Source: Leguminivora glycinivorella | Taxonomy: Eukaryota; Arthropoda; Insecta; Lepidoptera; Tortricidae | Direction of reading: 5' to 3' | Assembly: GCF_023078275.1 (NCBI RefSeq) | Contig: NC_062983.1 | Span: 1,233,001-1,297,000, forward strand | Length of the DNA stretch: 64,000 bases | In this document: piece after piece, positions 1 to 9,247 of the stretch | How positions within the stretch are numbered: position 1 is the first letter of the stretch | Layout of the letters: each line of letters begins with the position of its first letter | The notes under the pieces: model-generated | Seen by the model: the letters and a program-made list of their open reading frames with translations, nothing else | What the model was told of the DNA's origin: nothing | Database searches by the model: none | Position numbers and translations under genes: made by a program

Positions 1-188
1 ACACAGTCTAAGCTCGTGTAGGTGAACGCGTACTATGCTTGTGTGAGTGAGATATGACAGGTCGACTGTTTGCATTTTTGACAGGTGGTAACTGTGAGGT
101 AACCGAGAGGGGGTGGGCGGCACTTTCAGCGGGGAGCGGGAGTGGCCATACTGTATGATAATACTCTTTATTATACTGTGATCAAAAC

Positions 189-280
189 GTAGTCTGGCTC
201 TGTTGCGCCAATAATGGAAAAGCGATAGAGATAGCTAACGATACCGATATTATCGTAAGCGTTTGGGCATTTGGCTACGA
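189..280. repeat. MITE fragment, 'GGCCCCGTAG' family
   Basis: This stretch (start TAGTCTGGCTCTG, then GCGCCAATAA and GCGATAGAGATAGCTA, end GGCTACG) recurs in longer form at 50545-50700 and, inverted, at about 51975-52105, with a weaker copy near 46090-46150. The longer copies end in GGCCCCGTAG-type termini, so this is an internal fragment of a non-autonomous DNA transposon. It has no coding capacity. Confidence 0.6.
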
Positions 281-883
281 CCCTGATGGATGTTTTGTAC
301 CGATACAAACAAGTACGTAGTAAGCCTTAATTTCTTAGTGATAAGCATCAAAATTGGTCAACAAATTGTTTCGATGATACAAAATTGGAACGCAAGTTGA
401 TTGATATTATAACACTTTATCACTTTACAATAAAGTTCGAAATTGATCAGTAAATTATAAAATCCTTGAATCTAGGAGTATTTTCATTGATCAACGATAA
501 AACTAATCTATTTGATCTTTGATAGTCCTTATGTTTTTGTAATACGGTTCTTAATAGGCTAAGTAATTTGTCGAAAATTGTACTGTAATAGTGAATTGCT
601 GGTAACTTCACGACATTGGATATATTGGTTGGTAATTGGTTTGTAACACGCAAAATGGCCGAGAAGCCAATCAAGTGGTTTTTACAAGCTTTAGACATTT
701 GAATTGATGATTGATGATAAGCATATGAATCGCTCAATAATTGTTTAGTCTTTTTTTGTTCAATACAACACGGTAATACAACAGAGTGGCAGCTGACGTC
801 CATAAGGATACATATTACACTTTACCATTATGAGTTACGCTCAGGATGCGATGACCGACCAAAATCACTCCTGGATATACGCA

Positions 884-1036
884 TATCGTCACTACTTTTA
901 AAAAAACTTGTATCTTCGTCTGTCAATGAAAAGAAAATTGTAGTAAGTATGTATGGAATGCATATATAGACTTACTGCGTTTTAACTTTGAGGAACAGCG
1001 TGAGATACGAGATTTTTTAAAAGTAGTGACGATATA
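884..1036. repeat. Foldback repeat with inverted CGTCACTACTTTTAAAA arms
   Basis: CGTCACTACTTTTAAAAAAAC near 888-907 is matched in inverse orientation by TTTTTTAAAAGTAGTGACG near 1013-1031. The roughly 100 bp between them has no recognisable gene. The small minus-strand reading frames here have no recognisable domains and are not called. Probably a MITE. Confidence 0.5.
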
Positions 1037-1081
1037 TATGTACACTTGTACAGATGTAGTACGAAAAGGATTTCCCTCGTA

Positions 1082-1240
1082 TTTAATACTACGTCGGTGG
1101 CAAACAAGCATACAATCCGTATGATGGAAAGCGGTCACCGTAACCTATAGACGCCTGCAACTCAAGGAGTGTCTCATGCGCTTTGCCAACCCATTAGAAA
1201 CTTGTGCACTCCCTTTTGCTGTGTTATGTACACATGCGTA
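1082..1240 (-). repeat. Dispersed retroelement tail, 'ACTACGTCGGTGGCAAACAAGCA' family, copy 1
   Basis: Part of a family also present at about 23985-24440, 25709-26300 and 54288-54420. The best copies begin on the + strand with a T-run followed by TACTACGTCGGTGGC, so the A-rich 3' end of the retroelement points left and the element reads on the minus strand. This copy is diverged and lacks the long downstream part seen in the 24 kb and 26 kb copies. Confidence 0.5.
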
Positions 1241-1262
1241 TTGTTCCGGAAACGTTCGTATT

Positions 1263-1325
1263 TGTCATGCTAGTTCAGTCAATGTCAGTACATCTTGTAC
1301 TGAGACTGACTGAAATAGCATGACA
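1263..1325. repeat. 63-nt near-perfect hairpin
   Basis: Two 30-nt arms, starting TGTCATGCTA and ending TAGCATGACA, pair with only three mismatches around a 3-nt loop (1293-1295). The loop is tight for a normal microRNA precursor, so a tiny foldback element or the remnant of a palindromic duplication is more likely. It could still form a stable RNA hairpin if transcribed within the neurexin pre-mRNA or another transcript. Confidence 0.5.
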
Positions 1326-1649
1326 CGTTCGTACGTTACCCTAATTAAATTAAATTAAATTGGTCTTTTGCTAGCTTTATGAACTAGCCAAGGATTCAAA
1401 GTGCATAGGCAAAGGGTCGTAGTCGGTAAACAGCTTTTGGTCTAGTGCTTTATTGAGTGGTGGGGGGCGAAGTGTGTACATTAGTGGGTAGTTTAAGTGT
1501 GATGGCGCACGTACTATCAGCTGCAAAAGTGCGTGGCGAATTTATCAATGAATTCAATCATGAATTCTCTAGGCACTTTTGCTGCTAATAGTACATTTGT
1601 AAATGACTCCAAAACAGTTTTGTTCGTAACTGGGCTTGAAACTGTGAAA

Positions 1650-2025
1650 TTCAAGTAACTTATTATAAGTTTATTTATTTAATAAGTTTACACGGCATTG
1701 CAGCATGAAACACCAATACACCGAATAGACTAAAAGGAACAAAATATACAACTAAAAGAAATTACAACGACAAATATAACATAGGTACAGTAAATTTTAT
1801 TAAGGTAATACTCGTAAATAACAAATAAATAACAAGCTAACTCACAAAAAATAATAAAACAACTTAAAATTAAATTAAAAACTAATCTAAACTAAAATAT
1901 ATCTAAATATGGCCCCCGCGGCATTGTGCCAAAGATGCTGGCAGCATTCCCTCGCTGAATAGCAATGCTTATGCGTTCCGAGAGAAAGCTGCCAGCTCTC
2001 TGGTCACCGGTAGTTTCATACAGTT
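1650..2025 (-). mobile_element. R1-like LINE, 3' end fragment
   Basis: Read on the minus strand, 2025 to about 1905 encodes SERISLAIQRGNAASIFGTM-like sequence followed by PRGP. I recognise this as the extreme C-terminus of a family of insect non-LTR reverse transcriptases of the R1 type. An AT-rich 3' UTR follows, down to about 1650. Only the last few dozen codons remain, so this is a 5'-truncated, non-functional insertion. The clade name rests on remembered similarity and is tentative. Confidence 0.55.
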
Positions 2026-2391
2026 ATTTTACTATATCATACACCGACTGTAGAAGGCCTTCCATCGTCTCACAATACCTCCGACACTCAAGATACACCA
2101 CTGTCTTCTATCTTCATGCAAACAAATCGCAATCAGGTGCTGACGTCAGTAGCGTATTGAGAAGTGCAATGTGATTAGACGTGGCATTACGGTTGTCCAA
2201 AAATATGTAACACCAATTACTAACTACCTACCTTATTTGATGCAAGGCTAAATGTACGATTTCAAAGGATTAAAAATTCAAAATTTAATTAAATTGTTCA
2301 AAATACAAAAATACAAAATACAAAATCATTTATTCAGCAAATAGGCCACGGGGGCACTTTTACATGTCAACATTACAGAGTATTCATTAAA

Positions 2392-3319
2392 GTTAAACAA
2401 ATGAAATTAATAGAAATATTAACTAAAAATATTAATCATAAGCAAAGTAGCTATACACTGATATAGAATTAGAGATGTATAAAGTCTCTAAATGTCATAT
2501 TATTACTAACTATAATCAATACATAAAGAAAGTGCAAACAGATACAAAGATAAAAGAAATCTATAATACTTCAATAGTTGTAAAAGACTGAATATTACAA
2601 GTAAAAATATTATACTTAATCAAATAATCCATGGAGATGTATAGCGTCTCCAAGAGTCAAATTTTATAAAATTAAAATATTTAAAAGTAAAAACCTTTGT
2701 CAAATAATACAAAAAAAAAAATAAAAAATACAGAAAATGAACAGCTAAATTACACATTTCAAGAGATGTACAAGTCTCTAGTTGTCAATCATTAAAGAAC
2801 AAATCAAGTTTACAAATAAGGGCCAATCAAGGTTACAAATTAAGTTTAAAAATATAATCAAAATCTCAGAGATGTATAAGGTCTCTAAGTGTCCAAAAAA
2901 CTAACATTAACTTAATCAAACGACAACAAGGTCATTAAAGTAAGGAGTCTATTTTAAAATAAAATATAATCAAAATCTCAGAGATGTATAAAGTCTCTAA
3001 GTTAAACAAATGAAATTAATAGAAATATTAACTAAAAATATTAATCATAAGCAAAGTAGCTATACACTGATATAGAATTAGAGATGTATAAAGTCTCTAA
3101 ATGTCATATTATTACTAACTATAATCAATACATAAAGAAAGTGCAAACAGATACAAAGATAAAAGAAATCTATAATACTTCAATAGTTGTAAAAGACTGA
3201 ATATTACAAGTAAAAATATTATACTTAATCAAATAATCCATGGAGATGTATAGCGTCTCCAAGAGTCAAATTTTATAAAATTAAAATATTTAAAAGTAAA
3301 AACCTTTGTCAAATAATAC

Positions 3320-3350
<31 letters not shown>

Positions 3351-3616
3351 GAAAATGAACAGCTAAATTACACATTTCAAGAGATGTACAAGTCTCTAGT
3401 TGTCAATCATTAAAGAACAAATCAAGTTTACAAATAAGGGCCAATCAAGGTTACAAATTAAGTTTAAAAATATAATCAAAATCTCAGAGATGTATAAGGT
3501 CTCTAAGTGTCCAAAAAACTAACATTAACTTAATCAAACGACAACAAGGTCATTAAAGTAAGGAGTCTATTTTAAAATAAAATATAATCAAAATCTCAGA
3601 GATGTATAAAGTCTCT
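2392..3616. repeat. Tandem duplication of about 610 bp in the LINE 3' UTR
   Basis: The segment beginning GTTAAACAAATGAAATTAAT at 2392 restarts at 3001 and continues almost identically to about 3616. The clear difference is the length of a poly-A tract (2711-2727 versus about 3321-3347). The junction falls directly after a hairpin repeat (2980-2998), which may have promoted the event. Near-identity indicates a recent duplication or an assembly effect. Confidence 0.85.
2469..3616 (-). repeat. Hairpin array, ten copies (CR1-like LINE 3' UTR)
   Basis: Copies lie at 2469-2491, 2632-2652, 2762-2779, 2868-2886, 2980-2998, and in the duplicated block at 3078-3100, 3241-3261, 3380-3397, 3486-3504 and 3598-3616. 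Each has AGAGA or GGAGA, a TGTA-type loop of about 8-9 nt, then TCTCT or TCTCC, usually followed by AAGNGTC. Stems are 5-7 bp. One type replaces the A-T pairs with G-C pairs (TGGAGA/TCTCCA), a compensatory change that favours a conserved RNA structure over chance. Confidence 0.75.
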
Positions 3617-4032
3617 AAGTGTCCAAAAGCTAAAATTAACTAAATTAAACGACAACGTGATGGTCTCTAGTGTCATCCTTAAGACATTACTTACTTAAGT
3701 TTAATTCTTACAAGAACCGAATGTAGTGTCTCGCAATCCGCTCAAAAGTAAAGTTAAATAATCTAACAAAACATGTGGCCCAGGTAAGCTTGAACAGACC
3801 AGTCTCCACAAACAGCACCCGTTCACGAGTATGACGCGTATCTCAGCCATCGCCTCCCTCAACCTCCATTCGGGAAGGTGGCGACCCGATCAACACGCCA
3901 CCGTAAGCAAAGACTTTTAAGCGAGCATGACATGTTCAAGCTAACAGCAAATTGACAAAAGAAAAATCGACACAGTGAAACACGACATTAAGCTTGTAGG
4001 TGACATTAAAGAGGGCAACAATGCCTAGTATA

Positions 4033-4197
4033 TATTGTTAATCAAATACGTGTAAATGCTCCGAAGATGATTTATTGAGTAACAACTAGAATACAATGTC
4101 ATGAACATCATGTCATATTTAAAATTATATTTAGAACATTGCATTCCTTATTCAAACATACACTGTAGATGGCGCTGCTGGATATTAAAAAACAACA
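4033..4197 (-). repeat. Copia 3' LTR
   Basis: 165 bp; on the minus strand it begins TGTTGTTTTTTAATATCC and ends AACAATA. It is repeated at 8327-8491 with one substitution. Extending the LTR by three bases beyond the usual TG...CA ends is what makes the flanking GTATA duplication exact, so the 3' terminus appears to be ATA rather than CA. Confidence 0.9.
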
Positions 4198-4212
4198 CCC
4201 CCACTATATCTA
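4198..4212 (-). promoter_or_regulatory. Copia polypurine tract
   Basis: Directly inside the 3' LTR the minus strand reads GATATAGTGGGGGTG, a purine-rich run ending at the LTR boundary. This is the expected primer for plus-strand DNA synthesis in an LTR retrotransposon. Confidence 0.7.
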
Positions 4213-4281
4213 AGCATAGCCATCAGCATCATCAGCATTAAGCGAAACAGGTTTAAAACCAACTAAACATACCTACTACTA

Positions 4282-7200
4282 CTACTTAGGCACAAGTCCT
4301 AACTTCTCAAGGAATCTAAAGTGCTTGACAAACCCTAGACCCTTAGTCAGCAAATCGGCTGGCATCTCAGCTGTCGATAAGTATTTTGTTTCTACTAAAC
4401 CTTTAGCAACTATATCTCTACTAAAGTGATAACGAATGTCAATGTGTTTCGACCTATTGTGAAACACTGGGTTGGCCAATAACTTCAGAGCACCTTGATT
4501 ATCATTGTATATTCTAATCAATGAAATTTTATTTGTAATTTCATGGTATAATGACCGTAAGTACATAGCTTCTTTAATACATTCAGAAATACTAATGAAT
4601 TCCGATTCACAACTGCTCAAGGACACGCTAGTCTGTTTCTTACTACACCATGAGATTACACTTCCCGACAAAGTGAAACAATATCCTGAATAGGACCTCC
4701 TATCAAGAACATTACTGCCCCAGTCTGCATCAACAAACCCGGTAAGTTTTGAATCAGAATCACTACTATACCTGAGGCAATAGTGTTTTGTTTTCTTAAG
4801 ATAACGCAAAACACGTTTAGCATGAGCCCAATGTTCTTTACCATGGCATTTATTAAACTGGCTCAGATAACCTACACTAAAAGAAATGTCGGGTCGCGTC
4901 AAAACTGCTAAGTACATGAGACTACCAATGAGTTGTTGGTAAGGTAATTCAGTATCACAGCACTCACCCTTATCTAAGTTCAACCTTTCCTCCATAGGAG
5001 TCTGAACAGTCTTACAGTCTGTCATATTGAACTTATGCAACAACTTGTCGACATAATCTTCTTGATCTAAAGTTATAACATTGTTTTCTTTATCAACACT
5101 AACATTCATGCCTAAACACTGTTTCACTTGACCAAGATCTTTTAATTTAAATTGTGAAGACAGTACCTGTTTCAAGCATTTTGTTTCTTCAGCGTTGTTT
5201 GAAAAAACAAAGAAATCATCGACATATAGAGCTACTACAGTCAAACCGTTATCGTTTTTCACATATAAACAAGGTTCTAATTTAGACCTAGTATAACCAT
5301 GCTCGGTTAAACAATCATCTACCCTCCTGTACCACGCTCTTGAGGATTGTTTGAGCCCATATATGGCTCGCTTCAACTTAAGTACCTGCCCTTTACCTAC
5401 AGGCGAAGGAAAACCTTCTGGTTTCTCCATATAAATATCCTCCTCAAGGTAGCCGTTCAGGAAAGCAGTGGTCACATCTAAATGACAAATATCTAAGTTC
5501 AACTGCACAGAGAGAGCAAATAAAAGTCTTAAAGTTGTATGCCTTACCACTGGCGCGAATGTTTCCTCATAGTCCACTCCATACTTCTGAGTATAGCCCT
5601 TGGCTACTAACCTGGCTCTGAACCGCACATTGCCCTCACTATCATACTTCTTTTTAAGCACCCACTTGCACTTTACCACACTAGAGTCTTTTGGAATACT
5701 GACAAGCTCCCAGGCCTGGTTTTCTTCAAAGCTATTCAACTCTTCTGCCATAGCTTGTCTCCATTGCTCTTTCTCTGGTCCGCGTAAAGCCTCAGATAGT
5801 GACAGACCACTGGCATCGTCCCTCGGGCTAGCATCTGAACAAAGATTTGAAATTCCATACCTTTCAGGAGCTTTTCTTTGTTCTGCTGTTCTCAGGACTG
5901 GCCCGGTTCTCTCAGGAGCAGGAACATTATCCGGAACTGAAACACTTTCCGCTGTGGTATCTGGATCCTCATACTCACTAGGATTGATCGAATCATATGA
6001 TGTATCAGTTAAAGTTCTGGAATTATCTGGACTCTCATCCCCCACTGAACTTTGACATCCTACCTCAGCTTTCTGTATCTGTGGTTGAACTTCAATTTGA
6101 CAATATGTCACTTTATTTTCAATAATTTTAACATCCCTTGCTGTAAAAAAGGTTCTCTTTTCTGGATCAAATAGTCTATATCCTTTGACCCCTTCTGGGT
6201 AACCCATTAGGATAGCTTCTTTAGACTTCTTCTGCCACTTCAACCTTTTCTCTTTGGGAATGTGGACCATGACAGTACTGCCGAAAATCCTTAGATGGCT
6301 CAGGTCTGGCTGTGTCCCTGTCCACATTTCAAAAGGAGTTTTGTTGTTCAAACCTGAAGCTATTGTCCGGTTCCTTAAGTAAACTGCACAATTACACGCT
6401 TCTGCCCAGAACTCTGTGGGTAGCTCAGCATCAAATAATAAGCATCTAGCTTTCTCACAGACCACGCGATTCTGCCGTTCACATAATCCATCTTGTTCGG
6501 GTGTATAAGGATTTGTCCTTTGATGCAGTATCCCATTTAGCTTCAGGAACTCGTTGAACTTCTTACTGCAAAATTCAAGACCATTATCACTTCTTATAAT
6601 CTTAATCTTTTTGTCAAGTTCATTTTCAACTCTAGCTTTAAACTCTTTAAAACAATCAAGAGCTTGACTTTTCTCCTTCAAAAAATAAATAAATGCCATA
6701 CGACTATAGTCATCCACAAATAGCAAATAATATCTTGATCCTCCAAGAGATTTTACTTCCATTGGACCAGCTATATCCATGTGAATAATATTTAATAAAT
6801 CCTGACTTCTGTTGCAATTATTAGGAAATGGCAGTCTGCACTGTTTGCCTTCACAACATACCTTGCAATTACTGATGTCTATCTTGCCGCCAATACTGTA
6901 GCCTTGCACTGCATCCTTCATTTTCGCCATGTAGGAGCCATTAACATGTGCGAGACGTCGGTGCCAAGTCTCGGCAGACACTGCCATAGCAACGTTGGTC
7001 GTATCTTCTGGCATATTCAATTTGTAAACGCCATTTGTCAGAGCGGCCGTAGCAACATGCTGTCCACTTCTATTGTAAATCTTACAATCCTTTTTAGTGA
7101 AGTCCACTCTGTTCCCTTTCTTTATCAGTTGGCTGACCGATAAAAGGTTTGTAGTTAAACTCGGTACACATAGAACATCTTCAACTGTTATGTCGAATTC

Positions 7201-8208
7201 ACTATCTGGAGTCACAGTCGCAATCTGTACGTTTCCGGTACACAACACAGGCAAACATGCCTTATTTGCAACTATAATTTCACTAGTTGCCGGCTCGTAC
7301 GATGCATTCATAACCCAACATTCGTTTGGTGTTAAATGGGTACTAGCGCCACTATCAATATAGTACTCGTCTTTCTTAAAATCGGCACTTAAAAACACAG
7401 CACTGAATGCATGAGACTGTTTCCGTATACCAGTTTTATTTTTAACTGAATTCTTTTCGTAATTCGGGCATTGATTTCTATAATGACCCGATTCTTTGCA
7501 TCTGAAACAATTGACTTTGACATTTCTGACTTTTGTTGTCATTTCGCCGCCATCCTGTTTACCACAGACAAATTTCGTTTTGTTTTTCTTGTTATGTTGG
7601 TAACTTGACGTACTCGCGAATGCATTCTCAGTCTCGTTCCCATTCCCTGTCAAATTTGAATTTTTCTCTTCCATGTCTAAAAGCTTTGTTTTGATGGCGT
7701 CTGTCGTGATGGAAATGCCGGAATGCTCTATTGCCATAATCATCGGGGAATATTTCTCAGGCAAACCTGCTAATAATAGCGAGCCGATCCACTCATCACT
7801 AATGGCAAAACCTGTGCCACTTAATTTCTGACCATTTTCTACCATTTTTGTTACGTATTCTGTCATCGAATTTGAATTTTCGAGCCTTATGGAAATTAAA
7901 TTTCGTAACAACGTAATTCTTCTGGCGAAACCAGAGTCGTCAAATAAGCTTTTGAGTTTTGTCCACAATTCAAACGTAGTTTTGACACCTTTTACATGGA
8001 CATACAAGGAAGGGTCGATAGTCAAAATCAATTTCGCACGGGCTTTTTCGTCATCTGCAACTTCTGTACCCGTAGCTTCTGGCTTACGCGTAACAAACTT
8101 CTGCGTGCCTTCTAGGATAAGAAAATTCTCTGCTGCGAAAACCCACTCACAATAATTTTCTCGGCCACGTAACTTGGGCACATTCGCCACATAGTTTGGT
8201 GACGACAT
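4282..8208 (-). CDS. Copia gag-pol polyprotein, intact
   Basis: The 1308-residue frame encodes all copia functions in copia order. A gag region (about 1-225) precedes a CCHC zinc knuckle (CFRCKESGHYRNQC, about 233-246). The aspartic protease has DSGAST near 285. The integrase has its D-D-E triad near 478 (HMDIAGP), 541 (SDNGLEF) and 577 (CER). The reverse transcriptase has YVDD near 997. The C-terminal RNase H includes DADWGS and SSCESEF. Integrase before reverse transcriptase defines Ty1/copia rather than gypsy. There are no internal stops or frameshifts. The product is expected to self-cleave, package its own RNA and integrate cDNA. The first ATG lies about 120 bp inside the 5' LTR. Confidence 0.95.
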   Translation of the reverse strand: MSSPNYVANVPKLRGRENYCEWVFAAENFLILEGTQKFVTRKPEATGTEVADDEKARAKLILTIDPSLYVHVKGVKTTFELWTKLKSLFDDSGFARRITLLRNLISIRLENSNSMTEYVTKMVENGQKLSGTGFAISDEWIGSLLLAGLPEKYSPMIMAIEHSGISITTDAIKTKLLDMEEKNSNLTGNGNETENAFASTSSYQHNKKNKTKFVCGKQDGGEMTTKVRNVKVNCFRCKESGHYRNQCPNYEKNSVKNKTGIRKQSHAFSAVFLSADFKKDEYYIDSGASTHLTPNECWVMNASYEPATSEIIVANKACLPVLCTGNVQIATVTPDSEFDITVEDVLCVPSLTTNLLSVSQLIKKGNRVDFTKKDCKIYNRSGQHVATAALTNGVYKLNMPEDTTNVAMAVSAETWHRRLAHVNGSYMAKMKDAVQGYSIGGKIDISNCKVCCEGKQCRLPFPNNCNRSQDLLNIIHMDIAGPMEVKSLGGSRYYLLFVDDYSRMAFIYFLKEKSQALDCFKEFKARVENELDKKIKIIRSDNGLEFCSKKFNEFLKLNGILHQRTNPYTPEQDGLCERQNRVVCEKARCLLFDAELPTEFWAEACNCAVYLRNRTIASGLNNKTPFEMWTGTQPDLSHLRIFGSTVMVHIPKEKRLKWQKKSKEAILMGYPEGVKGYRLFDPEKRTFFTARDVKIIENKVTYCQIEVQPQIQKAEVGCQSSVGDESPDNSRTLTDTSYDSINPSEYEDPDTTAESVSVPDNVPAPERTGPVLRTAEQRKAPERYGISNLCSDASPRDDASGLSLSEALRGPEKEQWRQAMAEELNSFEENQAWELVSIPKDSSVVKCKWVLKKKYDSEGNVRFRARLVAKGYTQKYGVDYEETFAPVVRHTTLRLLFALSVQLNLDICHLDVTTAFLNGYLEEDIYMEKPEGFPSPVGKGQVLKLKRAIYGLKQSSRAWYRRVDDCLTEHGYTRSKLEPCLYVKNDNGLTVVALYVDDFFVFSNNAEETKCLKQVLSSQFKLKDLGQVKQCLGMNVSVDKENNVITLDQEDYVDKLLHKFNMTDCKTVQTPMEERLNLDKGECCDTELPYQQLIGSLMYLAVLTRPDISFSVGYLSQFNKCHGKEHWAHAKRVLRYLKKTKHYCLRYSSDSDSKLTGFVDADWGSNVLDRRSYSGYCFTLSGSVISWCSKKQTSVSLSSCESEFISISECIKEAMYLRSLYHEITNKISLIRIYNDNQGALKLLANPVFHNRSKHIDIRYHFSRDIVAKGLVETKYLSTAEMPADLLTKGLGFVKHFRFLEKLGLVPK

Positions 8209-8313
8209 CTCCGGAGATTAGTCACAGATCACTTCACAATATAAATAAATAACACAATACACTGTAAACTGCAATCTAATACTTGACTAAACCCCCCGTA
8301 TTGATCAATAAAA

Positions 8314-8326
8314 TATACCCATAACC
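8314..8326 (-). promoter_or_regulatory. Copia primer-binding site
   Basis: Immediately downstream of the 5' LTR the minus strand reads GGTTATGGGTATA. The GGTTATGGG core matches my memory of the Drosophila copia primer-binding site, which uses a half-molecule of initiator Met tRNA. The match to a tRNA was not computed. Confidence 0.6.
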
Positions 8327-8491
8327 TATTGTTAATCAAATACGTGTAAATGCTCCGAAGATGATTTATTGAGTAACAACAAGAATACAATGTCATGAAC
8401 ATCATGTCATATTTAAAATTATATTTAGAACATTGCATTCCTTATTCAAACATACACTGTAGATGGCGCTGCTGGATATTAAAAAACAACA
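8327..8491 (-). repeat. Copia 5' LTR
   Basis: 165 bp, differing from the 3' LTR at one visible base (8381). It would hold the promoter and transcription start for the minus-strand element. The GTATA target duplication follows directly at 8492-8496. Confidence 0.9.
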
Positions 8492-8528
8492 GTATAGCTA
8501 TACATAACTAATTACATGCTCAACGTGA

Positions 8529-8642
8529 CTTAGAGATGTAAAGGTCTCTAAGGGTCAGTGTACTATCATACTTTAAATAAATTTTATATAACTACGCTAT
8601 ATAATGAAAACAAAAATCTTAGAGGTGTATAAGGTCTCTAAG
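8529..8642 (-). repeat. Two further LINE 3' UTR hairpins
   Basis: 8529-8552 has an uninterrupted 8-bp stem (CTTAGAGA/TCTCTAAG). 8618-8642 has the same stem with a G-T wobble in place of one pair. Both carry the AAGNGTC tail. They belong to the array at 2469-3616 and were separated from it by the Copia insertion. Their stems are the longest of the set. Confidence 0.75.
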
Positions 8643-8751
8643 CGTCCTACTAACATAACTAATGATACAATACAATCACATGAGAAAAATTACGCTGTGT
8701 CATTTTTACTGGATACTAGTACGGTTGTATTACAAACTTCTGCTACCATAA

Positions 8752-8985
8752 TCAAGCTACTGGCTTAAAGGCATTTTTATCATTTATAAAATCATTTACC
8801 GTATAGTAAGCTTTACCTAGCAAACAGCGCTTAACATGTGACTTAAATTTGCCGAGTGGCAAGTTCACTACATCAATGGGGATTTTGTTATAAAAACGTG
8901 TACAGTTCCCAACGAAAGACGTACTAACCTTACGGAGACGGTGGAAGGGCACGGCAAGTTTATGTTTGTTTCTAGTGTTCGAGAC
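8752..8985 (-). pseudogene. LINE reverse transcriptase C-terminus (CR1-like)
   Basis: The minus-strand frame from about 8985 to 8752 reads from NKHKLAVPFHRLRKVSTSFV through RFYNKIPIDVV to a stop. The pattern of RFYNKIP, then a short FKxxVKRxLL segment, then a YYxxxDF ending is typical of CR1-clade LINE C-termini in insects. It is only about 75 codons. The reverse transcriptase and endonuclease are missing, so it is a dead 5'-truncated copy. Confidence 0.65.
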
Positions 8986-8987
8986 TA

Positions 8988-9116
8988 AGGGCCGGTTGCA
9001 TCAAACCGTCTGTCACCGCTAAAGCGTTCGTTAAATTTTATTGTATGGGAAGTTCCATAGACGTCTGCTGCTTGACGATGAAGTGTCTGTCAAATGTGGT
9101 TGATGCAACTGGCCCT
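8988..9116. mobile_element. MITE with TA target duplication, 'AGGGCC' family, copy 1
   Basis: 129 bp with inverted ends AGGGCCGGTTGCATCAA and TTGATGCAACTGGCCCT, flanked by TA on both sides. Copies of the same length occur at 35102-35230 (inverted) and 46536-46664. A TA duplication suggests mobilisation by a Tc1/mariner-type transposase. No coding capacity. Confidence 0.8.
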
Positions 9117-9124
9117 TAGACCAG

Positions 9125-9243
9125 TGGCCCGTTTCTCGAAAGGTACAAGCCTTGTATTACAAGTGTGTTTCCATGACAACCCATACGATTTGACAGTTCG
9201 CGCACTTGTAATACAAGGCTTGTACCTTTCGAGAAACGGGCCA
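9125..9243. mobile_element. Foldback MITE with 41-bp perfect arms
   Basis: The left arm begins TGGCCCGTTTCTCGAAAGG and its exact reverse complement ends the element at 9243; both arms are 41 bp with no mismatch. A spacer of about 37 bp lies between. CAG occurs directly outside both ends and may be a 3-bp target duplication. It lies 8 bp from the preceding MITE. Confidence 0.8.
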
Positions 9244-9247
9244 CAGG

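Larger units (their letters stand above)
4033..8491 (-). mobile_element. Complete Ty1/copia LTR retrotransposon
   Basis: Two 165-bp LTRs flank a single intact 1308-codon gag-pol frame. The 5-bp sequence GTATA occurs directly outside both ends (4028-4032 and 8492-8496), a perfect target-site duplication. The LTRs differ at one visible base (4087 T versus 8381 A), so the insertion is young. A primer-binding site and a purine-rich tract sit where expected. The element is inserted in the 3' UTR of a CR1-like LINE. With an unbroken ORF and near-identical LTRs, it is a candidate for an active family. Confidence 0.93.
2290..8985 (-). mobile_element. CR1-like LINE, 5'-truncated, interrupted by a Copia insertion
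   Basis: The right end (8752-8985, minus strand) encodes a LINE C-terminus and the left end (2290-2370) has the typical 3' terminus: on the minus strand, GTGCCCCCGTGGCCTATTTG, an AATAAA, then TTTTGTA-type short repeats. The two ends share the same hairpin repeat family, at 8529-8642 on one side and 2469-3616 on the other, so they are one element split by the Copia insertion at 4033-8491. Without Copia the remnant is about 2.2 kb, mostly 3' UTR. Its 5' end coincides with a MITE at 8988, so the true truncation point is unclear. Confidence 0.65.

Noticed and set aside
447..803. 118-codon minus-strand frame near the left edge.
   Set aside because: No domain, signal or similarity is visible, the codon use is AT-rich, and there are no supporting splice sites or neighbours.
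2469..3616. Regularly spaced palindromic repeats as a CRISPR-like array.
   Set aside because: Spacers are unequal and partly identical, the setting is eukaryotic with an adjoining LINE, and no cas genes are present.
5600..6055. 151-codon + strand frame.
   Set aside because: It is antisense to the intact Copia polyprotein, and its length is explained by the long open frame on the other strand. The same holds for the other + strand frames between 4505 and 8155.
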